DNA from: JAJTHC01 sp044348005
GTDB taxonomy: Bacteria; Cyanobacteriota; Vampirovibrionia; Vampirovibrionales; JAJTHC01
Length of the DNA: 64,000 bases
Direction of reading: 5' to 3'
Assembly (NCBI GenBank): GCA_044348005.1
Contig: JBIKTR010000003.1
Coordinates: 124,001-188,000 of the forward strand
The notes beneath the pieces are model-generated. The model had not been told where the DNA came from, searched no databases, and saw only the letters and a list, made by a program, of their open reading frames with translations. A program made the translations under genes and the position numbers. Shown piece by piece: positions 16,283 to 25,363 of this stretch (positions are counted from its first letter, which is position 1; each line of letters opens with the position of its first letter).

Positions 16283-18334
16283 TTAATCAGGATTCGTTTC
16301 CTTTGTTTGAGCGAAAAAGTTTGCCACATCCTCGATCGCTTCGCTCACATGCATTTTCGGCAGGCTGGTCAGTATCGTTCGACCGTAGCCCTTGCTTCTA
16401 AGGCGTGTGTCTAACAACGCCACCACCCCTCGATCCTCAGTGCTTCTAAGCAAACGGCCAATGCCTTGCTTGAGCTTAATAATGGCGTTGGGCACGACAT
16501 AATCCCCAAACCAATCCGTGCCACGACGCTTCATGCGTTCTGTGATGGCTTGATGAATCGGTTCATCTGGCGGACTAAACGGCAAGCGGTCAATAACCAC
16601 TAAAGACAACTGCTCCCCCGGAATATCAATCCCTTCCCAAAAGGTATAAGTCCCCAACAACACAGGAGATTCTGTTTCTTTGAACCATTCAATCAAGCGT
16701 TGACGAGGAAAATCGCCCTGTTTGCGAATCGGGAACCGTGTTCTAAGGCTCAGTTCCAAGGCCATTTTGTCCATCGCGCTGTGGCTGGTAAACAAAATAA
16801 AAGCCCTGCCTCGGCTGGCGTGTAAAAGGGCCCCCATTTCTTCTGCCAAGGCCTGCCAATAGCCTTCGCCTTGGGGGGTTTCAGGAATACGGTGACTGGG
16901 TGGAATATAGCAAAGCATATTTCCCTGCGTGTTAAAGGCAGAAGGTAAAATCAGTTCACTGGTATGAAGCTCAACGGCGTGTCCGTCTTCATCAATGGTG
17001 GTGCCCACTAAGCCAAGGGCGTTTTTGAAATACGTTAAGCGTTGACGCACGGAAAGCGTCGCACTGGTAAGCACCCCCAGTTTTTTTGACCACACCTGTT
17101 GGCGCAAGATGCTATCCACTTCTAAGGGAGTAGAAATCAACTGAAAATTCAAACGTTCATGATCCAGCTCCGCCCAATTCACCCGTTCTATGCCAGAATA
17201 TTCAGACGATTCATGCACGAAAAATCCCCAAGCATCGACTAAGTTTTTCAACTGTTCTTTGATTTTGGCATGTTGTTGTTCTTTGGCTTGCTGTTTCTTC
17301 AGTTCGCTGGGGAAATCAGGCAGGCTTGGCACATCAATCTCTTCCACCCACTGCAAGACGCTTTTTAACACGTCACGGATTTGCAACGTGGTTTCATCCA
17401 TTTCGGCATCAGGGTACAGGCGAAGGGTCGTTTGGTGCTTGGCTTTTTGAAGCAACTGATGCATCAACGACGATTCGGCTTCCTTCAACTGCCAAATGAG
17501 ATCATCGGGCAGGGGAAGCAAATGTTTGTTGATTTTGCCCAGTAATTGTTGTGAACGATACCGCCCAATACGGGCAGAAAAGGCGTTCAAGGCATAGCTA
17601 ATCAGGCTATGGGCTTCGTCCAAAATCAACACCTCATGCGGGGGCAAAAGCCCTCCCCCGCTCATGACATCTTGACAGTACAGCGCATGATTGGTGATGA
17701 TGACATCGGCCTTGTCGATTTCTTCACGCGCTTGACGATACGGGTTTTGATCATAAAACCGACATTGCCAGCCCAAGCAATCTTCCGCATCACTGGCGAC
17801 TTCCTTCCAAAGCTTGTTCGGCATTTCATGCCCCAGTTCCGCACGATCTCCTTCCCACCCTTCATACATCGCCGAACGCAATTGTTGAAACGACAAACGC
17901 GTTTGCTTAATCTCCACATTCTCACGAGGCTTAGCAGTCCCCAGACCCTCTTCGGCTTCTTCCAACTTATGAATGCACAAGTAATTGCCACGCCCTTTTA
18001 CCAAGCGAACCTTCAACTTTTTTTCATCTCCATACATGAGTTTGGCCAGTGCGGGAACATCCTTATGCAGTAACTGTTCTTGTAGGGCAATACTGCCTGT
18101 AGAAATCACAATCGGACGCTTGGGGCTTAACAAGGCCGGCAGTAAATAGCCAAAGGATTTACCGGCCCCTGTCCCTGCTTCTACCATCAGGTGATTGCCG
18201 TTTGCGAGTGCGTCTTCCACGGCTTGCATCATGCGAATTTGAACGGGACGAACCTCATAAGCGTCCCACGACTCAAGCATCCCCACAAAGTCGGTGGAAG
18301 TCGTGTTTTCTTCTGTAGGGAGCGGGCTTGTCAT
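16283..18334 (-). CDS. DinG/YoaA-family ATP-dependent helicase
   Basis: 683 residues; an XPD-like superfamily 2 DNA helicase. Walker A is EAGTGAGKSFGYLLPALL, the DEAH box is LILDEAHSL, and late motifs include FILFTSHSAMDKMA and KQGIGRLLRS (motif VI). The iron-sulfur site of the DinG group is only partly kept: Cys120, Cys186 and Cys191 are present with E. coli-like spacing, but the fourth ligand position is Asn197 (CRFYDQNPY). The family unwinds D-loops, R-loops and forked DNA during repair. It is in tandem with the hydrolase gene and divergent from nothing nearby. Confidence 0.9.
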   Translation of the reverse strand: MTSPLPTEENTTSTDFVGMLESWDAYEVRPVQIRMMQAVEDALANGNHLMVEAGTGAGKSFGYLLPALLSPKRPIVISTGSIALQEQLLHKDVPALAKLMYGDEKKLKVRLVKGRGNYLCIHKLEEAEEGLGTAKPRENVEIKQTRLSFQQLRSAMYEGWEGDRAELGHEMPNKLWKEVASDAEDCLGWQCRFYDQNPYRQAREEIDKADVIITNHALYCQDVMSGGGLLPPHEVLILDEAHSLISYALNAFSARIGRYRSQQLLGKINKHLLPLPDDLIWQLKEAESSLMHQLLQKAKHQTTLRLYPDAEMDETTLQIRDVLKSVLQWVEEIDVPSLPDFPSELKKQQAKEQQHAKIKEQLKNLVDAWGFFVHESSEYSGIERVNWAELDHERLNFQLISTPLEVDSILRQQVWSKKLGVLTSATLSVRQRLTYFKNALGLVGTTIDEDGHAVELHTSELILPSAFNTQGNMLCYIPPSHRIPETPQGEGYWQALAEEMGALLHASRGRAFILFTSHSAMDKMALELSLRTRFPIRKQGDFPRQRLIEWFKETESPVLLGTYTFWEGIDIPGEQLSLVVIDRLPFSPPDEPIHQAITERMKRRGTDWFGDYVVPNAIIKLKQGIGRLLRSTEDRGVVALLDTRLRSKGYGRTILTSLPKMHVSEAIEDVANFFAQTKETNPD

Positions 18335-18391
18335 TTAGTAGTGGGTCTCTTTTGCTAAGGTATCCCTAGTTTAGCATGAAGAAAGAGAGCA

Positions 18392-19315
18392 CTACTCAAA
18401 CAAACCCGCTTCACTTTGTTGTTGACGCATACGCAAGCGATCGACGTCTTCAGGCGTTAGGCGTTCCACACAATGCAAGCAAGACACACCCTTTTCAAAG
18501 GATGCCAGCAGGCGGTCGGCTGGCTTAAGAGGCCATCCGCAATTAAAGCACATTTCGTAACCCTCTTCCGCTAAATTATGCCCTACAGCGACACGACGGT
18601 CAAAGACAAAGCACGCCCCGTCCCACAAGCTTTCTTCTGGGGGAATCTCTTCCAAGTACTTGAGAATCCCTCCCTTCAAATGATACACCGATTCAAACCC
18701 GTGATTCAACATAAAGCTCGACGCCTTTTCACAACGAATCCCCCCCGTGCAAAACATGGCCACTTTTTTGGTTTGGGTGGGATTTAATTGCGTTTCCACA
18801 TAAGGCACAAATTCGGTGAAGGTTGAAATATGGGGATTGATCGCATTTTTAAAGGTGCCAATCGCCAGTTCATATTCATTACGGGTGTCTATCACCAACA
18901 CCTCAGGATCTTCCAACAACGCATTCCACTCATGCGCGTCCACATAAGTGCCGACCACGTCAGTAGGGGTGGCTTTGGGGGTACGAAGGGTCACAATTTC
19001 CTTTTTGAGACGCACTTTAAGGCGTCTAAAGGGTTTTTCTTGCGCGTAAGACGTCTTCACTTCACCCTGTTTGATGCCACACAAGAGATCCAGCTCCTGT
19101 AAAAGGGCTTCGATGGCTGATTCTTGACCCGCAATCGTTCCATTGATGCCTTCAGGCGCGAGCAACAAAGTGCCACACACCTGGTGTGCTTCACAGCAAG
19201 CGAAGAGGCGTTCTTTGAGGGCTTCAAGATTTTCAAGCGCAACAAAGCGATAGAGTGCCACCACTTTCCACGTGGGTGAAGATTCCATGCAGGAGGCTTG
19301 ACTTGTGGGATTCAT
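18392..19315 (-). CDS. trhO: tRNA uridine hydroxylase TrhO (rhodanese family)
   Basis: 307 residues. TrhO (formerly YceA) hydroxylates U34 of tRNAs as a step toward 5-methoxyuridine or 5-carboxymethoxyuridine. An N-terminal acylphosphatase-like domain (LLLAPEGINGTIAG) precedes a rhodanese domain with DTRNEYELAIGTFKNAINP and the active-site loop MFCTGGIRCEKASS. The C-terminal region carries two CxxC pairs (MCFNCGWPL, CLHCVE), possibly a zinc site. An internal Met at residue 10 is an alternative start. Confidence 0.9.
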   Translation of the reverse strand: MNPTSQASCMESSPTWKVVALYRFVALENLEALKERLFACCEAHQVCGTLLLAPEGINGTIAGQESAIEALLQELDLLCGIKQGEVKTSYAQEKPFRRLKVRLKKEIVTLRTPKATPTDVVGTYVDAHEWNALLEDPEVLVIDTRNEYELAIGTFKNAINPHISTFTEFVPYVETQLNPTQTKKVAMFCTGGIRCEKASSFMLNHGFESVYHLKGGILKYLEEIPPEESLWDGACFVFDRRVAVGHNLAEEGYEMCFNCGWPLKPADRLLASFEKGVSCLHCVERLTPEDVDRLRMRQQQSEAGLFE

Positions 19316-19469
19316 CTTTATCTTTCCCCCTACGAATGAAGAAAACAGTTTTATCTATCGAATACTATATACGAAACCCGTCGGTTTGTCTTGTTTCTGT
19401 TCGTGTTGTACCCTTTCAAGGGGAAATCCACAGGTGATTGAAGCTCGCTGTGTTTGCATTACGCCTTTT

Positions 19470-19487
19470 CATGCTAAAATGAACAGT
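19470..19487 (+). promoter_or_regulatory. Extended -10 promoter of bamA
   Basis: TGC followed by TAAAAT (19475-19480) forms an extended -10 box. The predicted transcript start, near 19487, lies downstream of the ATG at 19479 and so supports the TTG start at 19515. Confidence 0.45.
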
Positions 19488-19514
19488 GTACACGATTTTT
19501 ATGAGGGAAGCTCG

Positions 19515-21452
19515 TTGCAACAGTTTAGAAATGTCTTCTATGTGCGAAGACCTATTCTCTCTATCAAAGAGCATAGGTGGTTTAAACTCGCACTGATTGG
19601 GCTTTTGGCTGCCTTTTGCTTCCCTGGTTTTAGCGTTGCGCAAACCACTGTCACTGAAATTCAAAAAACCCTAAGTGAAGGTTCCGCCCTTGAAGGGGGG
19701 CTTCCCAATTATGACAAATCCATTACCGTGTATCATGTGTACATCGAAGGCAATACCTTGGTGGATGAAGCACGCCTGCGTAATGTGATGACCCTACGCC
19801 CCAGTGTCGTCTACAGTAAAACGGCGTTGCAAAACGATTTAAAACGTATTTATGAACTCGGCTATTTCACAGAACAAATGAAGGCGGTGCCCAAAGCCAC
19901 GAAAGACGGCATTGTAATCTACATTACTTTAGAAGAAAACTCGCCAGTCACTGGCATTGAAATTAAAGGCAATCAAGTCCTTACGGATGCTGAGATTGAA
20001 AAGATTTTTGCGGATCAAATCGGGTTGCCTCAAAATATCGAAGCGCTCAATGCGGGTATTGCCGAACTTGAAAAAAAGTATGTCAGTGAAGGCTATATTC
20101 TCGCTAAAGTGGTGGATATTGCCGACACCCCTGAAGGTACGCTAATGTTAAAGGTGGATGAAGGCGTTATTGAAAGCATTAAAGTGGTGGGCAACCGTAA
20201 AACCAAAGACTTTGTGGTGACCAAAAACTTGGTGCTAAAAACTGGCGACGTGTACAACGACACCACCATGAATGACGATTTAAAACGCTTATTTTCCCTA
20301 CAAGCCTTTGATGACGTGCGCCGCGTGCTCACCCCTAATACGAAGCATCCTGAAAAATATGACTTGGTTGTTGAAGTGGATGAAAAACGATCAGGGGCCT
20401 TTTCTTTAGGAGGGGGGATCGATACCATTACAGGATTCTTTGGCTCTGTGGGCTATAGTGACCCTAACTTTTTAGGACGGGGCGAAAACCTAACCACACA
20501 AATTGGCGTGGGTTCTGGCATTATTGGCAGAGACACCCGCACCCAAGCCCGAACCCCCACCTACCAAGTGGATTTGGGTTGGTCAACGCCCTATTTGGCA
20601 GGAACGGACAATGCCTTTAGCGTCAACCTGTTTGGCCGAGATTTACAAAGTTTCAACGTGCCTTTGGCACTTGAGCGTCGTATTGGCGGCGGAGCCACTA
20701 TTTCTCGTGCCATTCAACGCTTTGAAAACGTTTCAGCCAGTTTGGGTTTAAAGGTTGAAAATGTGGCCCTTCGTGAAGGGGGCAGTACCAGCAATTTAGA
20801 CTTTTTCAACATTGGTGCAACAGAACGTGCCAGAGAACTCGGCCAAGGGGGAACCTTTGTTAGCCTTGGCCCTACCATTGCGTATGACAACCGAAACAAC
20901 CGTTACGACCCGACTTCAGGGTGGTTTAATACGGCTTCAATTGGAGGCACCCTGGGCTTTGGAGCAGACAGTTACGGCACGGCAAGCGTCAACTTACGCA
21001 AGTACTTTCAGTTGAATAAGACGCTTTCTTTGGCGTGGAATGGGCAACTTTCTTCGTCGCTCTTTAATGATATTCCCGATTTTAATGCCTTTCGTCTAGG
21101 GGGCCCCTTCACCGTGCGTGGGTATCAAGAAGGGGGGCTGGGAATTGGTTCTGGTCAGGCGATCAGTAGTATTGAGTTGCGTTCAAAGTTCCCACTCTTT
21201 GGTAAGATGAAGGACATTGCCTTCCTTGAAACGCTCCGCGTCGTAGGTTTTATGGATGCTGGTACCTTGTTTAATGAAAGTCAGGTGAATAGCCTCTTTG
21301 CGCGTAAGGGCGATGGACTTTCCGTTGGGGCTGGTATTCGTTTAACCATTCCGGGTGTAGGCCCCTTACGCTTTGATTACGCTGTTCCGCTGATTAAAAC
21401 GAATAAAGATTACCAACAGAACTTCAGCTTCGGGGTGGGGCAAAAGTTCTAA
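19515..21452 (+). CDS. bamA: Outer-membrane assembly protein BamA/Omp85
   Basis: 645 residues from TTG 19515, chosen because GAGGGAAG lies five bases before it and a likely extended -10 lies upstream; ATG 19479 has no ribosome site. A signal peptide (LALIGLLAAFCFPGFSVAQ) leads to three POTRA domains marked by VYHVYIEGNTLV, VTGIEIKGNQVL and IESIKVVGNRKT. A 16-strand barrel follows, with GYSDPNFLGRGENL and the L6 signature GPFTVRGYQEGG. It inserts beta-barrel proteins into the outer membrane. Three POTRAs, rather than the five of Proteobacteria, match cyanobacterial Omp85. The gene stands alone, convergent with atpC. Confidence 0.93.
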   Translation: MQQFRNVFYVRRPILSIKEHRWFKLALIGLLAAFCFPGFSVAQTTVTEIQKTLSEGSALEGGLPNYDKSITVYHVYIEGNTLVDEARLRNVMTLRPSVVYSKTALQNDLKRIYELGYFTEQMKAVPKATKDGIVIYITLEENSPVTGIEIKGNQVLTDAEIEKIFADQIGLPQNIEALNAGIAELEKKYVSEGYILAKVVDIADTPEGTLMLKVDEGVIESIKVVGNRKTKDFVVTKNLVLKTGDVYNDTTMNDDLKRLFSLQAFDDVRRVLTPNTKHPEKYDLVVEVDEKRSGAFSLGGGIDTITGFFGSVGYSDPNFLGRGENLTTQIGVGSGIIGRDTRTQARTPTYQVDLGWSTPYLAGTDNAFSVNLFGRDLQSFNVPLALERRIGGGATISRAIQRFENVSASLGLKVENVALREGGSTSNLDFFNIGATERARELGQGGTFVSLGPTIAYDNRNNRYDPTSGWFNTASIGGTLGFGADSYGTASVNLRKYFQLNKTLSLAWNGQLSSSLFNDIPDFNAFRLGGPFTVRGYQEGGLGIGSGQAISSIELRSKFPLFGKMKDIAFLETLRVVGFMDAGTLFNESQVNSLFARKGDGLSVGAGIRLTIPGVGPLRFDYAVPLIKTNKDYQQNFSFGVGQKF

Positions 21453-21512
21453 GACTTCTATAGCTTTTTAACAAACATATAGTATTCGAGAGATGAAACG
21501 GAATTAAAGCCC

Positions 21513-21755
21513 TTAACGCAATAAAACAGTGACGACTTCACCGTCGTTGTAAGCAAGTCCACCTTCAATAGGCAGGCTTCGCTTTTCACCGCTTAGGGTT
21601 TCATAACGCAACGCCCCTTTTTTTAAGCGTACCAACACTTGCTGACGCTTGGCAAGGATGCCTAATTCCCCACTAGGACTGGGTAATACGACCGAACGCA
21701 CGGCTTCATCAACCGTAACAGCACTAGGAGACATGACTTTTAAGAAGATGGACAT
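21513..21755 (-). CDS. atpC: ATP synthase epsilon subunit, short form
   Basis: 80 residues, against 130-140 in most bacteria. The beta-sandwich domain is complete (VMSPSAVTVDEAVRSVVLPS, GELGILAKRQQVLVRLKKG, IEGGLAYNDGEVVTVLL) and the protein ends right after it. The C-terminal helical hairpin that inhibits ATP hydrolysis is absent. Epsilon couples the F1 head to the central stalk. It follows atpD by 46 bp on the same strand. Confidence 0.88.
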   Translation of the reverse strand: MSIFLKVMSPSAVTVDEAVRSVVLPSPSGELGILAKRQQVLVRLKKGALRYETLSGEKRSLPIEGGLAYNDGEVVTVLLR

Positions 21756-21801
21756 CAGTGAAAACCTTTATTGTCTTTAAATGAAGGGGCAGGGAGGCTT
21801 C

Positions 21802-23214
21802 TTAAGCAGGAACGGCTTCGAGTTCTTCTGCTTTTTTCACCACATCTTCAATGGAACCACACATGTAAAAGGCTTGTTCAGGCAAGCTGTCATACTTGCC
21901 GGCCAAGATTTCTTTAAATCCACGCAAGGTATCTTCTAGCTTTACGTAACAACCAGGGACACCGTTAAAGACTTCCGCCACATGGAAGGGTTGAGACAAA
22001 AAGCGTTGAATGCGTCGCGCTCTTCCCACCACGGCTTTGTCTTCATCAGAAAGTTCATCCATCCCCAAAATGGCAATGATGTCTTGCAAGTCTTTATAAC
22101 GCTGAAGCACCGCTTGCACCGCACGAGCCGTTTCATAGTGCTCGTCTCCCACAATTTTAGGATCCAACGCTTTAGAAGAAGAATCCAAAGGATCCACAGC
22201 AGGGTAAATACCCATTTCCGCAATTTTACGAGACAACACGGTCGTCGCGTCTAAGTGAGCAAACGTGGCGGCTGGGGCGGGATCGGTCAAGTCATCAGCC
22301 GGTACGTAAACGGCTTGAATCGAGGTGATCGCACCGTCTTTCGTGGACGTAATGCGTTCTTGAAGGCTGGCCATTTCGTCCGCCAAGGTGGGCTGGTAGC
22401 CTACAGCAGAAGGCATACGCCCCAAGAGCGCCGACACTTCAGAACCCGCTTGCGTGAAGCGGAAGATGTTGTCTACAAATAAAAGCACGTCTTGCTTGGC
22501 TTCATCTCGGAAGTATTCTGCAATCGTCAAAGCCGAAAGTGCCACACGTAAACGAGCCCCTGGGGGTTCGTTCATTTGCCCGTAAATCAGGGCGACTTTG
22601 TCTAAAACTTTAGAATCTTTCATTTCATGGTACAGGTCGTTCCCTTCACGTGTGCGTTCACCCACACCTGCAAATACGGAAACCCCACCATGGCCTTTAG
22701 CAATGTTGTTAATCAATTCCATAATAATAACGGTTTTACCGACGCCTGCTCCGCCAAACAAACCGATTTTACCCCCTTTGGAATACGGGGCCAGCAAGTC
22801 AATGACCTTAATGCCTGTTTCGAAAATTTCTTGATCCGTAGACTGTTGTTCAATCGAAGGGGCAGGGCGGTGAATCGACCAATGACTTTCAGCACGAACA
22901 GGGCCAGCGTTGTCTACAGGTTGACCCAACACGTTAAGGATTCGTCCCAAGGTAGGCGTTCCCACAGGCACTTTAATCGGGGAACCAGTGTCTAACACAT
23001 CCATGCCACGGGTTAAGCCTTCTGTGCCGTCCATCGCAACAGAACGGACACGGTTGTTGCCTAAGTGACTTTGTACTTCAGCCACCAAGGTGGTGGAACC
23101 TGATTCATGATTCACCTTCATTTGCAAAGCGTTATAAATGGCCGGCAACTGCCCAACAGGGAACTCCACATCAATAACAGGACCAATAACTTGGGTGATT
23201 TTACCGTGAGACAT
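21802..23214 (-). CDS. atpD: ATP synthase beta subunit AtpD
   Basis: 470 residues from ATG 23214; upstream in-frame ATGs lack the GGAG that lies 10 bases before this one. It is the catalytic F1 subunit. The P-loop is FGGAGVGKTVIIMELI, followed by the catalytic Glu region GVGERTREGNDLY, the Walker B region VLLFVDNIFRFTQAGSEVSALLGRMPSAVGYQPTL (signature split here by family blocks), and the C-terminal helical domain. The unit is only atpD-atpC; no alpha, gamma or Fo gene is within the window. This separate beta-epsilon pair is the cyanobacterial arrangement. Confidence 0.97.
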   Translation of the reverse strand: MSHGKITQVIGPVIDVEFPVGQLPAIYNALQMKVNHESGSTTLVAEVQSHLGNNRVRSVAMDGTEGLTRGMDVLDTGSPIKVPVGTPTLGRILNVLGQPVDNAGPVRAESHWSIHRPAPSIEQQSTDQEIFETGIKVIDLLAPYSKGGKIGLFGGAGVGKTVIIMELINNIAKGHGGVSVFAGVGERTREGNDLYHEMKDSKVLDKVALIYGQMNEPPGARLRVALSALTIAEYFRDEAKQDVLLFVDNIFRFTQAGSEVSALLGRMPSAVGYQPTLADEMASLQERITSTKDGAITSIQAVYVPADDLTDPAPAATFAHLDATTVLSRKIAEMGIYPAVDPLDSSSKALDPKIVGDEHYETARAVQAVLQRYKDLQDIIAILGMDELSDEDKAVVGRARRIQRFLSQPFHVAEVFNGVPGCYVKLEDTLRGFKEILAGKYDSLPEQAFYMCGSIEDVVKKAEELEAVPA

Positions 23215-23395
23215 ATGCGTTGACTCCATTCTTAAAAGACAAGTCCCTATGGGGAACAACTATTAAACTGCTTCTATTGTGATTCAAACAAAGCGGTGCG
23301 TCAATGAAAAAATACTATAGATTCTAAACATGGCTTGTGTTAGACTTTTATTTTAAAGATAATGACAACGTTCTCCCTCGTAAGGATTTAAACTT

Positions 23396-23746
23396 ATGAA
23401 TTTGTCGATGCTCAAAGCGAAAATACACCGTGCTACCGTTACTCAGACGGATCTTCACTATGAAGGATCCATCACCATTGATGCCGCCTTGCTTGAGACG
23501 GCGGGTATTTTGCCCTATGAACAGGTGGATGTGCTTAACATCAATAACGGCCAGCGTTTTACCACCTATGCCATTCAAGGCGAACGGGGTTCAGGTGTTA
23601 TCGGCATCAATGGAGCGGCGGCTCGTTTGGCTCAGCCGGGTGATTTGGTGATTATTTGTGCCTTTGCTCAATTTGCGTCTGAAGAAGCATCTCAATACAC
23701 GCCCACGATTGTATTTGTCAATAAGCAAAACACCCCCATTATTTAG
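23396..23746 (+). CDS. panD: Aspartate 1-decarboxylase PanD
   Basis: 116 residues. It makes beta-alanine for pantothenate and CoA. The proenzyme self-cleaves between Gly24 and Ser25 (HYEGSITID) to form the pyruvoyl cofactor, exactly at the canonical position. Also conserved are LPYEQVDVLNINNGQRFTTY, GINGAAARLAQPGDLVII and the final PTIVFVN. The CGTAAGGA ribosome site fits ATG 23396. It is divergent from atpD. Confidence 0.95.
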   Translation: MNLSMLKAKIHRATVTQTDLHYEGSITIDAALLETAGILPYEQVDVLNINNGQRFTTYAIQGERGSGVIGINGAAARLAQPGDLVIICAFAQFASEEASQYTPTIVFVNKQNTPII

Positions 23747-23804
23747 ACTTGGCCCCCGATTGGAGACGGTACGTTTGCCGATCCACCTTCTTGCTCGTAA
23801 CTTT

Positions 23805-23890
23805 GCCAAAAACAACCGACTTTTTCTGTGTCTTCGTTTATGTACACGCCCGCACAAAAAAATCTAGGCGCCTAGAATAGCCTACTGTAA
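23805..23890 (-). repeat. Dispersed structured repeat family C, decayed copy C3
   Basis: On the minus strand it reads AGGCGCCTAGATT, a T-rich arm, then GGGCGTGTACATAAACG, matching copy C2 closely at the core. A stem pairs TTTTTTTGTG with CACAGAAAAA. The second half of the core palindrome is missing. It lies between panD and purA. TCTAGGCGCCTAGA (23863-23876) is a perfect palindrome. The rest of the 280-bp gap shows nothing clear. Confidence 0.65.
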
Positions 23891-24026
23891 GGAAAACTCT
23901 TTAAAACACTATACAACGAACACACAACCGCTAGACGAAACATACCCTTTTTTTCGTGGCTTTATTTACATAGTTTGTGTCATAATAAAAAGAGGGTTCG
24001 TGCTGAAATAAAAAGGAAGCCGTCAG

Positions 24027-25346
24027 ATGATTCAAACGAAAGACTTACATAATGTGATTGTTGTGGGAGCCCAATGGGGGGATGAAGGCAAGGCGAAAGT
24101 CGTGGATATGCTGGCTGAAGGGGCGGATGTCGTCATTCGTAGCCAAGGGGGATGCAACGCTGGGCATACGGTTAAGTTCAACGGCGAAACCTTTAAGTTT
24201 CATCATCTGCCTTCGGGGCTGTTGTACCCTGAAAAATGGTGTATTATTGGTTCAGGCGTGGTGATTGCCCCTGAAGTGCTTAAAAAAGAATTGGACGACC
24301 TTCACGCCAAAGGCTATTCTACCCACAATCTTAAAATATCGGAACGCTGCCATGTGACGTTGCCTTATCATATTGAACAAGACAAGCGTCAAGAATTGCT
24401 TCGTTCGGCCAACGCCCCTGAATCGAAAATCGGCACGACAGGACGAGGCATTGGCCCCACCTATATGGACAAAGTGGGACGCATCGGCATTCGTGCTGGA
24501 GATTTACTCGAACCCCCTGATGTGTTGCGTAAGCAGATTGAGCGCATTGTGTCTGAAAAAGGCTTTTTTGAACAAGCCAGCGTTCCCTATTTGTTGGATG
24601 TTTGCGAGGCTTACAAAGCCATTTTAGCTCCCTATGTGACGGACACCGTGGCCTTATTGCAAGACGCCTTGACTCAAAATAAACGCCTTTTGTTTGAAGG
24701 GGCGCAAGGCACGTTGTTAGATGTTGATTTTGGCACCTATCCCTACGTCACCAGCTCTAATTCCACCGCAGGCGGGGCTTGCACAGGCACTGGTGTTGGC
24801 CCTTCTAAAATTGACGCCACCTTAGGTGTGATGAAAGCCTACCTCACTCGAGTAGGGGAAGGGCCTTTCCCCACTGAACAGCAAAACGACGTGGGTGAAC
24901 TGTTGGGGGAACGCGGGCAAGAATTCGGCACCACCACAGGGCGTAAACGCCGAACAGGCTGGTTTGACTGCGTGGTGGCTCGTTACGGGGTCGAAGTCAA
25001 CGGCCTAGACGGTATTGCCCTTACGAAACTGGATGTTTTAGATACCTTTGCGGAAATTAAAATCGCCACGCATTATCGCCACAAACAGACCCATGACCTT
25101 TATGATCGCTTTCCAGCGAGTTTAAGCCTGCTGGCTGATTTAGAACCGGTGTATGAAACCCTTGAAGGCTGGCAAAGTGACACCACCCAAATTACAGCGT
25201 TTGAAGCGTTACCCCCCGCATGCAAAGCCTATTTAAAGCGCTTGGAAGAAGTGTCTCATTGCCCTGTGTGGATGGTGAGTGTGGGGCCTGAACGCCAGCA
25301 AACCATGATCCGTCAAAATGTGTTTAAACGTGCCGTAGCGCTTTAA
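24027..25346 (+). CDS. purA: Adenylosuccinate synthetase PurA
   Basis: 439 residues. It joins IMP and aspartate with GTP in AMP synthesis. Near the start, GAQWGDEGKAKVVDMLAEG is the GTP loop; the usual second Gly of GKGK is Ala here. Further blocks are QGGCNAGHTVKFNGE with the catalytic His, GTTGRGIGPTYMDKVGR, FEGAQGTLLDVDFGTYPYVTSS and TTTGRKRRTGWFD. AAGGAAG precedes ATG 24027. hisS follows by 18 bp and is probably in the same operon. Confidence 0.97.
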   Translation: MIQTKDLHNVIVVGAQWGDEGKAKVVDMLAEGADVVIRSQGGCNAGHTVKFNGETFKFHHLPSGLLYPEKWCIIGSGVVIAPEVLKKELDDLHAKGYSTHNLKISERCHVTLPYHIEQDKRQELLRSANAPESKIGTTGRGIGPTYMDKVGRIGIRAGDLLEPPDVLRKQIERIVSEKGFFEQASVPYLLDVCEAYKAILAPYVTDTVALLQDALTQNKRLLFEGAQGTLLDVDFGTYPYVTSSNSTAGGACTGTGVGPSKIDATLGVMKAYLTRVGEGPFPTEQQNDVGELLGERGQEFGTTTGRKRRTGWFDCVVARYGVEVNGLDGIALTKLDVLDTFAEIKIATHYRHKQTHDLYDRFPASLSLLADLEPVYETLEGWQSDTTQITAFEALPPACKAYLKRLEEVSHCPVWMVSVGPERQQTMIRQNVFKRAVAL

Positions 25347-25363
25347 AGGAACTTGTAGCCCCG

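Noticed and set aside
19479..19514. ATG 19479 as the bamA start
   Set aside because: No ribosome site, and it coincides with the likely -10 box; TTG 19515 has GAGGGAAG.
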